A stretch of 64,000 nt of DNA from contig NC_081412.1 in NCBI RefSeq assembly GCF_030272615.1, positions 342,295,870 to 342,359,869 on the forward strand, written 5' to 3'. How positions within the stretch are numbered: position 1 is the stretch's first letter; every line of letters begins with the position of its first letter. Source of the stretch: Cryptomeria japonica. Its lineage: Eukaryota; Streptophyta; Pinopsida; Cupressales; Cupressaceae. The position numbers were made by a program, and so were the translations under genes. Shown here one piece after another: positions 11,883-23,696 of the stretch. The notes beneath the pieces were generated by a model. It had not been told where the DNA came from. It saw only the letters and a program-made list of their open reading frames with translations, and ran no database searches.

Positions 11883-14012
11883 GTCAACATGTGACCACAT
11901 GTTGATTCAAAGAAAAACGCTCAATTTGATGTTGCTACTACTATATACATATAAATCTCATTTTATTGTCATTTCAACTAGGCCACTCTCTCAAATATCA
12001 ATGAGGAAGACTGCATTTTTCTTTAGATTATGCATCATTGTATATTCATATTATTACTATATCTCAAATGCCTTGGAGGCTACCTTTGCATCATTGACTG
12101 TTATTGTGATGGCTTCGAGCTACAATGTTAATGTTCACTGTTGTCATGAATGAATTGTAGACAGCTACAAATTCTTGTATTATTCTTGCATGTATTCAAG
12201 GAAATCTTTTTAGAGACTGCTCCATGTGAGAATGAAGTTGTGTATCATATATCCTTTTGATGAAAGTAGTGCTACAACAATTGCATTGTATGTTGAGTGT
12301 TAAGATTATTATTTTTTGTGATAAGATCTATTCACTATCCATTTACTTCAGTGACTGTAGCTTTTATTGATGGACTGTGACTTGATAAATAAAGGCAGAC
12401 AAATTTCCTCTCATAATCTCCATCATGCATCATAACCTATTGTGATATTGATTTATTCTTCTCAAGATCACTTGAATTTGACTTTGTATGTGATTTAGAC
12501 AGTCATAAATGTTTGTTCACTGATTCTTATAGTTTGATTATCCTTGAAGTTGTTGTCGGTGCTTAATGTAATAGTGACTATCTTCATCATACCACTGTGT
12601 GCATAGACTGTGAATATCCATGTGTTCTTATGCATTATGCTACCATCTTGAGTGTTGTTGCTTGCATCTTCACTGGTAATGCTGCATTTTCATGTTTGTG
12701 ACTGTACCTATCACTTTTCCCTTGGTATCTTTCATATCATTGCTTAAATTGTGTTCAATATATTAGCTGGTTGTTTTGAGACCTTTTGTGGTTGTCTTCT
12801 ATTATTGTAATGCTTTATTAGCTGCTTGTTATAGCTATTGAGGGGAACTGTCCCTTTCCTTATATGATTGTGATGGTTATCATGTCTTGATGTTGTTATC
12901 TATCACTATCACTATAACTTCATGATCCTTTGCCCCTTCTTTATGAATTTTGTCTATATTATGAAGCTTCTCTTAATCTGTATTCAATCATTGCCATTGT
13001 TTCATGAATCTTTGTAGCATGATGGTTGTCATATGTTGTTATCAATGTCTTTGACTATCTTTGAGTTGTATTTGTTATATCATGACTATTATGATCTTAC
13101 TATTTTCATTCATATGATGGATTTAGTTAGCTGACTCTCATTAAGTGCAATCATTTTCATTGTTGTTTATGATTCCACTGGATGGCAGTTTATATTGTCA
13201 TTGAGTGATAATATATGGGATTGTGGATGTGATTGTAAGTGATGTCTGGCAGTTGATTAGTGTCACCCTATGAATGATAACTTGTATGTTGAGCTCTACC
13301 CTTGTGGGAGCCCATTTTAATCCACATACTTGACATTCATGAAATAGAAACATGTCTTATACCTGCACAGTGAACAAAAATGTTAGATAAAATATGGTAC
13401 TTGTTGCTATCCCATGGTACCTTATCTGCATTGATTCCTTTCTTTCTGCTATGAGTCTGATGTAGCATTGTAAGTTGTATATATCTAATGTAGCACTGTA
13501 AGCACATTGGGAATAGCATTATGTATGTAGAGTGAGATAGGTAACCCAGATCTCTGAAAAAAATTCCTTCTCCCTATTTTCAAGTCATCTCTTGGAGTGG
13601 AAAGCAATGCTTGGACTAACGAAATTGATTAGAAGACTCCAAAGAGAACTCATCAACCTATCCAAGCAATGATGGGTTCCCTATCTCTCTCTTTCATACC
13701 TTCTTGTGTTCTTCATGTGTTTACTATTCTATAATCATAAAAATACCTCTTGGCTATTCCCATGGCTTGTGTGGTATTTCATGAATAGTTTGATCTTTAT
13801 AAATAAAAATGTGTTACATGCAAATGTTTTATTCATGTATATCTCTTTTGATTCAAACAATTGCATATTTTTTATATAAGATACTTTTATGGCATACATG
13901 TTTATTTGTAACGATAGAAAACTTGAAAAAAAATTGTTTAGCTTTCTTCGAAATGCAATGTATCGGGCCTGAAACAGGTCACCAAATTTAGGTGTAGCAA
14001 AATTTGGTAACA
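11883..14012 (-). other. element Y interior, noncoding
   Basis: About 2.1 kb next to the PPT with no gag, protease, RT or integrase motif in any frame. It is T-rich, with repeated short words such as TGTTATC, CATTG and TTGTG. No 5' LTR of Y follows. The region stops where sequence homologous to the middle of the Z LTR starts (14013). Y is therefore either a pol-less element or truncated by rearrangement. Confidence 0.5.
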
Positions 14013-14632
14013 GGCACTCCAAAGGAAGACATGTGGAAGAATATTGTACAATGGCTCAAGAGGGAAAACAAGTTCCCCAAAGGAGGGACACATGTCTTGG
14101 GGAGAAGTGGCATGCGTCCCCAAAGACATATGTCTATTTGGGGAATAACCACCCTAAAATAGAATATTTTCCAATATTTGGAAAATAGGGAAATGTGCAC
14201 ACATGTGGGAGAGGAGATGGTTAGGATAAGGTTGGTTGAGGGTATAGGGTTGGTTAGATCCCAAGGGTAAGGATAGGGGTTAGGTTTGGTGGTTAGAGTT
14301 AGGAGGCATGTGACATTTTTGAATAATTAATTAATTATTCAAATGAGGTGAGGGAAATTAATTAATTTAGAATTAATTAAAGGGATTGAAAGGGGGGAAT
14401 TAATTAATAAAAGGGATTGGAAAGGGGTTAATTAATTAAAGGGATTGGAAAGGGGAGAATGATTAATTAATAGATTGATTAATTAATCGGCTAATGGGGT
14501 ATGGCTTCATTCAATTCATTTAGCCAAAAGGGATACTTGATCTCAATTGAATAACATGAGTTATTCAATTAATACAAGGGACTTTGGAGATTTTATTTGA
14601 TTAAATTAATTAGCCAAATTTAAGTGTCTACA
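14013..14632 (-). mobile_element. element Z 3' LTR, truncated
   Basis: It aligns with 56374-57012 of the 5' LTR: shared GGCACTCCAAAGGA, GGAGGGACACATGTCTTGG, TATTTGGGGAATAACC, AATATTTTCCAATATTTGG, and the right end AAGTGTCTACA. About 455 bp corresponding to 55916-56373 are missing on the left, where Y interior begins. An AT-rich part with repeated TTAATTAATTA and AAAGGGATTGGAAAGG units covers 14320-14500. Confidence 0.85.
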
Positions 14633-14650
14633 TTTTGCCCCTCTTCGTGG
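14633..14650 (-). other. PPT of element Z
   Basis: On the minus strand this reads ACGAAGAGGGGCAAAA immediately upstream of TGTAGACACTTAAA. The same PPT core (AGAGGGGCAAAA) precedes the Y LTR. Confidence 0.8.
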
Positions 14651-16852
14651 TGGTGCTAGAATAGTGTTGGTGTGAAGACAATAAGATACTTGCAAGGGAA
14701 GAAAAAAAGTGGAGCAAGAAAATGTCCCAAGCGGATAAAGGAATGGTTAGGGATGCCCCCTAGAAAGGGTGCATGGGCAAATGGGTTCAGGTAGCATCTC
14801 AAAAGAAACATTGCCCCAGCGGATAGGAGAGAACAAAAGAAACAGAATGGGAAGTGGAGAAAAATGCAAATGCAATGAATGAAATGATCATGGAGTGTGA
14901 GCACCCGCGAAACTGGACACCATGTACTGAGCACTTATTTTGATTTAGCATTATATGTGAGTCACCAGGGTATAAGGAACCCAAGTGAAATTTCACAGCC
15001 AATGCATGGACTAACACATATAAACAAACACATAGTCTAATCTAGCACCACATAGAGTTACAAAGACCCTATAGGAAATGATGCTAGAATAACCACAAGC
15101 AGAATATATGACCTAGTGTAACATAAGATAGAAGAGACCTCATGAGGATACAAAAAGGGACACATCCAAAATGTACACCTAGCAAAAACAAAAAGCAACA
15201 AGATCACATATTGAGCCTTGTTATTCCCAGCGCACCATGATATAAAGCACCATGGCGACCAAGAGGAAATAGGACCCAAGGAGCTTTGAAAAGATAAACA
15301 AAGACCAAAAATAACCAAGGCCAACACAAGTGCCTCAAATATATTTTTCCAAAAGGATAACTGATTGGATGAGGATTTGATGATGTCTGACTTGAGGAAG
15401 GATACATCCTATGCAGACTGATGATTTGATAAAAATTGTTGATGGGATGACAAAAGATACCTAATATAATCGTGATGACAAAGATACTCAAAGATGATTT
15501 TTGAAGAACCAACTGATAGGATATGATCTTGAAGGACACGACTGACATAAAGGAAGAGACCCTATTTACAAGATGAACAAGCTATGGATGATGGAGGAAG
15601 ACCCAGGGATAGGAGGGATGTCACCCCAGTCAAGATGAAAATCCATGAGAGATTGATGATAGATTGGGTGTTGTTGATGTGGGATTGATATATCCTAAAA
15701 CAACACAAGGATTGGGAAGGATGCATCCCAATGACGATGATTGGATTGTGATCAAGGCTTGCAATAAGGTTGGGAACAAGACCAAGGATATGATTGGATG
15801 ATTCGATTAGCATTTGACCTTGGATAGCTAAGGAAGATGAATAATACTAGCATGTGATTGGTGTATTGCGAGGAGTAGATGGATTGATCGAATGGATGGC
15901 ATTGGATAGCATGCGGGTAGCCTAGAGCTGTATACCAATGACAAGGGGTGCAAGAGGTGATGGAATGATATAAGAGGAGGGATGAAAGGATAGAGGATAA
16001 GATGAAAAGGATTTGGATATGGAAGCATTATGGATGTGGCTAGGAGATGAAAGGATGAGGGATGAAGGGATGGGGGAACTAGGAGATAAGGATAGGTGGA
16101 TGGATCAGGTTATAGATGAAGTGGTAGAGGAACTAGGAGATAAGGATTGGTGGATGGATCAGGTTATGGATGAAGTGATGAAGGAATAGGAAGATAAGGA
16201 TAGGTGGATGGATCGGGTTATGGATAAGATGATGTAGGAACTGGGAGATAAGAATTGGTGGAGGGGTGGATATGATAAGATAACTAATAGAGGGATAGGA
16301 AGATGAGGGAAGTAGGTGGAAGATAGGGTGATGGGTGGATAGGAACGCGAATGGAGGAAAGTGCGATAGGGAAATGGAATTCAAGTGGTGTACAAAGCAT
16401 GTATACATGGTGGCCTTTTGTTCTATCAAGATCCAAAGGAGGATGGAGGAAGTGAAATGGATTGGATATGATGGGTATGAAAGGTAGATGGAGATGGAGG
16501 AGGAAATGGCTAGATGGCTAGAAGAACTTGCCCCCAAGTGTGGAGAGAAAAATGATGAGGGGAATTATGCATGATTCCTATTTGCTAGGTTTTCATCATG
16601 GTACTTATCCAAGGCGCCTATTTGCCAAGTTTTCACCATTGGACGGATTTTTCTCTCTACTTTTTTTTTGTATTTTTTTTATTTTTTGGAGGAAATTTTG
16701 TGGATGGAGAGGGATGAGGATAAATGGATTTGGAGGATAGGTGATAAGGGATGTGGACAGAGGACTCGAGCATTAAGCTCCATATCAAGGTAGTACGAGC
16801 CCTTTTAGAGTGATCACCAAATGTTGGTACAACTTTATTAGGATTAGGTGGA
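14651..16852 (-). other. element Z 3' region, low complexity, no gene recognised
   Basis: Purine-rich on the plus strand (GGATGG, GATGAAGG words), so all minus-strand frames look Ser/Pro/His/Leu-rich. It may be the decayed end of the Z ORF or untranslated sequence. No enzyme motif was seen. It includes a 54-bp tandem repeat (16077-16264). Confidence 0.4.
16077..16264. repeat. 54-bp tandem repeat, about 3.5 copies
   Basis: Units begin AACTAGGAGATAAGGAT near 16077, 16131, 16185 (AATAGGAAGATAAGG) and 16239 (AACTGGGAGATAAG). The period is a multiple of three, so it encodes an 18-residue repeat on the minus strand (HPPILIS...HHLIHNPI). Confidence 0.8.
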
Positions 16853-17426
16853 TTATGCAAAGGATTGAATAAGATGCTTTTGATGGGGGATGTATGTGGT
16901 GTAAGGGGTATGGTAGTGGCAAGTGTTCGGATGGAATGAAGGAAAGTGAGTGTGATGGGGGGATGTTGTCAGGACCAATATTGACACATGTTGTGGGGGA
17001 TGTGGGATAAGTGGAGGAGAGATGGATGTAGCATGTGGATGGGATGGAAGAACTATGATAGGAAGCTTTGGGACATAGGGACCCAAAATAGACTTGAGAG
17101 ATTGAGGGGGAGAATGTTTAGCTAGTGGATTGGTAACTTTGGATGCCATTAGGGATTTTTCTTTTGGATGTACTACTTTTTGCTTTTGGATCCACATTGT
17201 TTTTTCTTTTTCCTTAGTGGGTATTTGTGGCCTTTGGGTTTTAGTACATTTTTGTATCAAATTTGTATTTATTAGAGCATGTCTTTTGAAGTGGACATGG
17301 TCATTTTTAGATTATTGTGGATGTGTAGCTTTATGCATTTTTTTACTTGGCATCCAAATTATTGCTAGTAGCATTGGAGGGAATGTGCAAAGGTGTAGGA
17401 GATGAACGGAATATGGATGAAGTGAT

Positions 17427-17514
17427 GGATGTAGGATGTATGATGTAGGATGTAGGATGTAGGATGTAGGATGTAGGATGTAGGATGTAGGATGTAGGAT
17501 GTAGGATGTAGGAT
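17427..17514. repeat. heptamer tandem repeat (GGATGTA)n, about 12 copies
   Basis: A near-perfect 7-bp array that lies in the Z ORF and encodes a YILHPTS repeat on the minus strand. It shares only its period with the plant telomere repeat TTTAGGG. Confidence 0.9.
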
Positions 17515-18417
17515 GGAATGTGGGAATATGTGCCTTTGTTGATCCTAATTCTGAATGAAAGGATTAGGAGTTTTATGATGGGTGATGGGGATATGGGATC
17601 TGTGTATGGAGGGACAAGTCCAAAAAGATGGAGGATGGGATTTTTGGATATAAGGGTCCAAAATGGATTTAGCATGTGGGGAATATATGAAGGTAATATA
17701 TTTTGGGATATAGGGACCCAAAATGGATTTAGAGGATGAAGGAGGAAGATGGATGGTTGTTTTGGCTTTATATGATGGAGGAGGGGGAATGGTGATAAAT
17801 GTTTTGGAGGAATGATGGGGCGATGTGATGGTGTGTTTGGAAGAATACTTGGATTTTGCATTAGTTGTACCAACATTTTTGGATGCAATGCCTTAAGATA
17901 TGTAATCAAGACCATGAGATCCTAGATGTGCTTTGACATGGATGAGCTCCAAAGTACCTTTCTCATGTAGGCCTCAGCCTTTATCTTGATAACATTTTTT
18001 TGAGCATTTTATCTAAAGTAGGATACTTGTTTTCTGGGTAGCAAGATGCAAGTCCTTTATTAGATGGAGGGGTATGGGTGGTTTATATGAGATGTTCTTT
18101 TGTTGTGAGTGAATTGCCATGGACGAATGTAAGCAAACCAAGGGGATAGAATGATGGTGGTGGGATGGTTTGGATAGGAGGAAATGGAGGATCAAGAAGT
18201 GGAGTATATGGAACAAGAGGATATTGACTTGGATGAGTGAATGATAAGGGCTCTTGAGTTGGAGGTGGCAGAATGGTTGGATCTTGATTTGGATAAATAA
18301 ATTTTTCAACATACTTTGAAATAAGATCTTGGAATGATGGGATTGGTGTGGATGGTGTGACAAGGGGTGAATGGTAGACTCTTCAAGTGGAATTGATGAA
18401 AGGATGGGAGGTTCTGA

Positions 18418-18585
18418 CTTGGGTAGATGGACTGTATGGAAGGATGAGAGGTTCTTCAATTGGGATAGATGAAGTGGATGGCAGGATGTGAGGCTCATCA
18501 ACTAGGGTAGATGAAGTGGATGAACGAATGGGGGATTCACCAACTAGGGTAGATAAAGTGGATGAAATGATGAGGGGTTCATCGG
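18418..18585. repeat. 42-bp tandem repeat, 4 copies
   Basis: Units contain GGTAGATGAAGTGGATGA followed by a variable GGGG/GAGG and TTCA(T/C)C part. On the minus strand they give 14-residue repeats (DEPLIISSTLSTLV, GESPIRSSTSSTLV and two more). The in-frame period points to protein-level repeat expansion before decay. Confidence 0.85.
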
Positions 18586-19094
18586 ATTGAGATTTAATAA
18601 TGGTAGGAGCATGTGATGGGGATTGTGGTTGAACGGTCTCAATGGATGGGAGGTTTTTTATGGTGTTAGGAGGTGGGGGAGGAATGATAGTTGTGGGAGT
18701 TGGAAGTGAAGTTGGTGGATTGGAGGAGGGAATGGAGATTGGTGGATTAGAGGATGAAATGGAAGATGGTGGATTGAGATAGGAGGAAGTGGATGAAGGT
18801 GTTTTGGTGAAACTTTCCCATTGATGAATGTTCATCACAACAATTTGTGATGGTGGTGCCTTCAGATAAGTTAATTGTGGTCAAGAAACAACAGGTTGCG
18901 ATGTCACTTGGGGTATATATTAGGGAGCACTAACAATTTGTGGTGTTGATTGGACAAATGGAGGCACAAATGATAATGGCATTGATTGGACTGGTGGAGC
19001 CACAAATGGTAATGGCATTGTGTACTTCATGCCCCCATTCATAGCTTGTGTGATAGATGATGGTAGATTAGGATTAGATGGAGGAGTTAGGTAG

Positions 19095-20732
19095 TGTGTA
19101 AGGGAAAAAGTGAGACTAAGTAAACAAATCCTAATCACATTCTCGTGTACACACTTGTGGAATACGAAAGAGCCTAGGGAGGTAACGCGCTTTGGATAGT
19201 TCTTGTGAGAAAGAGAGAGCCAAGGATTACCTCTTAGGGTTTCTATTCCTTTGTTGTAAATGAGAGATAGGAGAAATGCAAAGTACAAATTTGAATAATT
19301 AACCTAGAATGTGAGTATACACAAGCAACCCTAATCTGGAAATACAAAATTGAGAGTAACTAATATGCTGCTGAAAAGTACAAATTAGGAGGAAAATTCA
19401 GAGGTGCACCTGTGCCAAAAATCTAAACCAAAATGTCTGGAACATGAGTGCTACGCCCCTGTCCTGATTCTGCAGATTGGAAGTTGTAACTGATAGGCTG
19501 AGATCTGAAGACTATGAACTAGTTTCCTACCAAAATCTAGGAGGACCAGGGTGCCATGCCCCTGTCCTAGGCAAGACCAGGGCACCACGCCCCTATCCCA
19601 GTGGTTTTTGCTTAGATTTGGTCCTTGGAATTGTGTCTGTGTGCTTTGTCAGTCCTGAAATTTGTAGCGACGCTTAGATCCTAAATCTACACCTGCAATT
19701 GAAAATACAGTTTTGGGTGGCTATATGGGGTTTTTCCTTAGTCAACTTCTATTTTGATGGTTTTCACCTCAACAAATACTGTGTGCAAGACCCTATGATG
19801 AATGCAAATAATCTAGAGCAACCCTAAAGAGTAAAACCTAAATGCTTGTAATTGACAAAGTAAATGCTCTAAATCAATGATGCATAGTGATCTAAAGCAT
19901 GAATGTAAATCAAATTGATGTAAAGAAGCTCATGCAAAGACATGGAAATGGCATGAAATCATACCCAACCCTAAGAGAGAGGTACAAGCCAATATTTAGT
20001 CGGTGATCTCCTATTGCTTTCCTGCATCTTCAAAAGTCCCCAATTGATGAAAGAATGCTTGATGAATGTTTGATAGATGTCGTTTAATTTTGTTGAAGAC
20101 TCCAAAACATCTGCTCTTTCACTGTGCATAGAAGGATCCTTATGATCGCTCCAAAAGCTCTTTTTCCTAGATCTTAGATCCCCCTTCAAATGAAGAAAGA
20201 GAGCTCTTATGTATGAAACCTTAGATCTTAATTTCACCTTTAGGCCAACCTAGGATTTGAATTTCCCACCAATTTATTGGGGTTAAGCATCAAAATATCA
20301 TAGAATTATGCTCCCAAAATTTTGGGAAAATTGTCGGGGACCAAGTGCAACTTGCACCTGGTCCAACCAACTTTTCACCAAATTTTTAGGGCTATTAGAT
20401 ATGATGATATTAGAGAAAATCCCAAAGTTACAGTTGATTCTGAGATGTTTTGACATGCGAAATCGGGCCTTAAAGGTCAAAATAGGACATAATTAGGGTT
20501 TATGATTTAATGATTTATTGGAGGAATAAAATGAAAAGGGGCATGCTTAGGGTAAAGGGTCAAAATTTATAATGTATACAGTGATGAAATATGAATTTAC
20601 ATTTAATTAAATTAATTAATTAAATGCTTAAAGGATATTAGAAATTCCATATGCAAAACACATTAAGGCGGGTGCTAAACCAAGCATGGAATTGTACCAC
20701 CCTAGCAAGGGTGTACAATTTACAACGCTACA
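19095..20732 (-). mobile_element. element A 3' LTR
   Basis: A 1,638-bp LTR with plus-strand ends TGTGTAAGGG and ACGCTACA. It matches 51481-53134 with scattered substitutions and small indels. It holds two copies of a GACCAGGGTGCC/CGCCCCTGTCC motif (19544-19600). The overlapping ORF at 18920-19288 is Z coding sequence running into it, not a gene of the LTR. Confidence 0.9.
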
Positions 20733-20748
20733 TTTATCCCCCACTTTA
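20733..20748 (-). other. PPT of element A
   Basis: On the minus strand this reads CTAAAGTGGGGGATAAA, ending at the LTR start TGTAGCG. It defines this LTR as the 3' LTR. Confidence 0.8.
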
Positions 20749-21749
20749 GCGATCATATGACACTATGTGAATATGCAAGGTAAGTACAAAAAAGTAAACA
20801 TTATTTGAAAAAAGGATATATCCATAAGTTGTCGGATGAAGCCCCCAGCAGTATCTGCAGTACATAGTTAGGAATCACACCCTACAAAACCACATGTTAG
20901 ATCACAAAATCACCTAATGCTTACTAAGGAAGGTGATGAAATTCGTAGGTAGCTATATGCCCCCCTATTTTGCCTTGCTTATTAGTAAGGTGAAATAGGG
21001 TATCATGTTTACCTCAATCAGTTGTGATAAAGCCTTGATGAAAAATGTTAACAACAAGGCTCGATTGTACATCAAAGCACTTTATGGAACAAGTGTGGAG
21101 TAATAAAGCAAATTCATGATACCGATGCCACCGACGATGTGAAAATTAGAAAAACCTAGCTCAAGTAATGATAGATTAAGTGGAAAGAGAAAAATTAGGG
21201 TTTTTAACTTAAAATTATAAAAATGAAAAAGTACATACCTCAAAAATATGAAAGTGACAATTTCATTTGTCGCTTTTTGACTTTGTGCACTATTCACTAC
21301 AAAGGAGCCCATGCATCAACCATCATGCCTTGACATTGATCCAAGCGACCTATGCGGATGGAGATCCTGCACAAATCTGTGCTGACCAGCAGACCACTCA
21401 ATGAGCTAAGTTGACCTTATGTTGACTTTTCTATTTACTTTTATTTTTTGTGTTGATGATGTCAACATCGAGATCATGTGCATGCCCCCTATTTGGGCAC
21501 CATGGTCTCCTAAGGAGCCCCAGTCCTCCCTGGGGGCCTAGGTCCCTCTGGGGTGCCCAGGTTCTCCCAGGGCGCTTTAGTCCCAGATGGGCACCCTGGT
21601 CCTCCTAGGGCACCCTGGTCCCTTCTCGAGGTGACCAAGGGTTGCACAAAATCAGACATCTAAGGTATAGAATTGATAGAATGATGTTTTCAATTAGATG
21701 ATGATGATCGATGAGTGATTACTAATGATTGGATTGTTTCATTTTGCAG
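20749..21749 (+). other. region between A 3' LTR and the PMD gene
   Basis: Mostly noncoding. If the PMD gene is read on the plus strand, this holds its promoter, first exon and first intron, but I cannot place them. A GC-rich tandem repeat (21495-21634) and a clear splice acceptor, TTTCATTTTGCAG at 21737-21749, are visible. Confidence 0.45.
21495..21634. repeat. GC-rich degenerate repeat of ~20 bp, about 7 units
   Basis: Units such as GGGCACCCTGGTCCTCCTA, GGGCACCATGGTCTCCTAA and GGAGCCCCAGTCCTCCCTGG repeat with a period of 19-20 bp. The core GGCACCCTGGTC is the reverse complement of GACCAGGGTGCC in the A LTR. It is far more GC-rich than its surroundings. Confidence 0.75.
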
Positions 21750-23406
21750 ATTCTTTCCTACATATGAGAGCACACTACCGGCCAGACCTTTCAGAGCCTC
21801 TAGAGTCATATTCTGAGGCTTACACCAAAGCACAAAGAGTTACTAGACATAGTAGGTCTATGGTATCTGATGACCATGCCTGCCATCAAGTTCCACCCTG
21901 GGATGCTAATGGCCTTGATGGAGAGATGGGATGTAGATACCTCCACCTTTCTCCTACCTTTGGGAGAGATGACAGTCACTGTAGAGGACGTGTATCGCAT
22001 ACTTTGTTTTCCTATCAGAGGAGAGATGGTGAGGTATTGAGCTGATCGCAGTGCTATCGACTATAGGAGGGAGTAGATATACTGCATTGGAAGAGAGATG
22101 CCCGATGAGACAAAAGGCCGCATTATGATTAGTTGGCTTTTACATCCCACCAGTGAGGTACCACTAGTGAGATGATTGATGATTGCTACCATTGCATTAG
22201 CCATATGCCCCAATGGTCGTGGCACACACATGCACAAAGGTCTCACTTATGCAGTGAGATCTATGGAGAGACATATTAGGGTACTCTCCTGGGGGAAGAG
22301 CATGTTATCCCACCTCTATCATGAACTAGGAGAGTACATTTTTGGACAGGGATGAAGCCTGAGAACCTGCACACTGCTACATATTTTGATACTCGAGCAC
22401 ATCATGTGCACTAGACCTGTTGGGGTTCCCATTGATTTGGTTCCAGAGTAGCCTAGGGTGTTTGCATATCATCTTACCCGTGAGTGGCAGTTCTGAGACT
22501 TGCTTCATTGGAGGGTGACTCTTGACAGATTGATAGCGGAGGTTATCAGATGGAGACCCTACCTTGGGATATACATGTGGGTAGGTGTACATAAGGTAGA
22601 TATTTGCATGCAAAGGAACCATCTTCTGGAGGGATGATATAGCCACACTATAGTTCCATTCTACTTCAACCGAGTCCGACGACAGTTTGATTTTGAGCAG
22701 TGTGTCCCTACAGATGTGCATATCTACATCCAGCACTCATGGGTAACCCCTAGGCCAAGATCCATTTCGAGACCTACCAATGATGAAATTGATATCACAT
22801 ATTCACATGGGCCAGATCAGGATATCGCGACCAACTATAGAGATGATGTGGGCGCACACCGACGGTATGTTGCATGGTGGGGTAGGACATGCCCTAGAGC
22901 TATCTTTCCCACAAACTTCCCTAGAGGTAACCTTGGACCATGGAGACATGCAGGTGATGAGGAGCACCCTGATACATCTGAGGACCTTGGTGAGGAGGAC
23001 ACAGATGATCCAGACGATGATGTAGGAGAGCAGGAAGCTAGTGGTGAGGGAGATGATCCTGACACGGGAGAGGGAGATAAGGATGGTGATGATGAGGGGG
23101 ATAGAGAGGAGGAGGAAGATGATGAGGAGGGTGAGGAGGATGAGGAGGATGAGGAGGGTGAGGAGGATGAGGAGGATGAGGAGGATGAGTTAGATGCAAT
23201 TGCACATCACTCTGGAGATGACACCATAGCCCTATATCCACCGAGCATTCCATCCCGAGGGGAGAAGGACCCTATAAGGGGTCCTGATTCCAGTCCTCAC
23301 CATCCCTCACCCATCGTAAAAAGACATTATGAGCATAGAGAGCCTATTGGTTCCCAGTCATAGGAGGTCTCTTTTCATGACCCCTATTGGCGAGAGGGAG
23401 ATCCAA
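21750..23406 (+). pseudogene. plant mobile domain (PMD) gene, main exon
   Basis: Frame 3 is coding-like from the acceptor at 21749 to the donor at 23406, antisense to element A. The N-terminal half matches the PMD family (aminotransferase-like, MAIL1/MAIN type): ALMERWDVDTSTFLLPLGEM, then TVTVEDVYRILCFPIRG, VGVHKVDICMQRNHLLEG and VPFYFNRVRRQFDFEQ. After about residue 350 come a hydrophilic linker and an acidic EEDEEG low-complexity stretch (23090-23190). There are roughly ten stops, nearly all one C-to-T change from CGA or CAG. PMD proteins act in silencing and genome stability and also occur inside gypsy and MULE elements. Confidence 0.8.
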
Positions 23407-23503
23407 GTAAGGTGTTTTTATGATTGTTTAATTTATGCATTTAATTATTTAGATTTGATGATATAGAATGTTACTAATTAAAAACCTCTTCCTATCTCTA
23501 TAG
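23407..23503 (+). other. 97-bp phase-1 intron of the PMD gene
   Basis: Donor GTAAGG at 23407, possible branch site TTACTAATT near 23471, acceptor TCTCTATAG ending 23503. Removing it joins the PMD frame to the open frame of the next exon, which supports a real spliced transcript on the plus strand. Confidence 0.65.
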
Positions 23504-23696
23504 TTGGCATGTAGGAGTGGCACTCCCTCATCCAAAATGTAGTGATGAACATCATCACTACCGCTCACATTCCTAGCTCCTTGCAAATAGTGCATAGACC
23601 TCAGAGGAGTGTTGGGCGGCATGAGGACCTATTCACCCCCTTCTGGGTGGAGTTAGAGGTCTGGCGAGAGAGGGAGAATACTTTGTTAGAGAGATT
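23504..23696 (+). pseudogene. PMD gene, second exon, 5' part
   Basis: After the intron the frame reads ITTAHIPSSLQIVHRPQRSV, DLFTPFWVELEVWRE and RENTLLER, with one TAG at 23515. It has coiled-coil character. It ends at the D insertion site (TSD AGATT 23692-23696) and resumes in frame at 34465. Confidence 0.65.

Larger units (their letters stand above)
16853..19089 (-). pseudogene. element Z Pro/Ser-rich ORF, downstream part
   Basis: Continues the reading frame of 53140-53591 once element A is skipped. Codons at 19089-19027 read TPPSNPNLPSSITQAMNGG, in frame with NPPSYL at the A border. The protein is rich in Pro, Ser, Thr, His and Ile. It has 14-residue repeats near 18418-18585, a repeated phrase SKSILGPY/SLKSILGPYVPK near 17700 and 17090, and a 7-residue YILHPTS repeat near 17430-17510. 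There are stops near 18920 and 18883 and frame changes below 18383. I recognise no domain. It is not pol; a divergent gag or structural protein, or a captured host sequence, are possible. Confidence 0.5.

Noticed and set aside
11845-12153. 102-codon plus-strand ORF next to the Y PPT
   Set aside because: It starts in the LTR end, crosses the PPT, and reads hydrophobic low-complexity sequence with no family resemblance.
14656-16537. Series of overlapping minus-strand ORFs as individual genes
   Set aside because: All are low-complexity reads of purine-rich DNA in several frames at once; at best one is the decayed end of the Z ORF.
17427-17514. Heptamer array as interstitial telomere repeat
   Set aside because: The unit GGATGTA shares only the length of 7 with the plant telomere TTTAGGG, and it lies in frame in the Z ORF.
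18920-19288. 122-codon minus-strand ORF as one gene
   Set aside because: It spans the border of the A 3' LTR; its first ~65 codons are LTR sequence and the rest is the Z ORF.
21725-22045. 106-codon plus-strand ORF (frame 2) as a separate gene
   Set aside because: It overlaps the PMD exon in another frame; frame 3 carries the family motifs over the same bases.
23038-23253. Minus-strand His/Pro-rich ORF (HPPHPP repeats)
   Set aside because: It is the antisense of the acidic EEDEEG stretch of the PMD exon; the plus frame is supported by PMD motifs and splicing.
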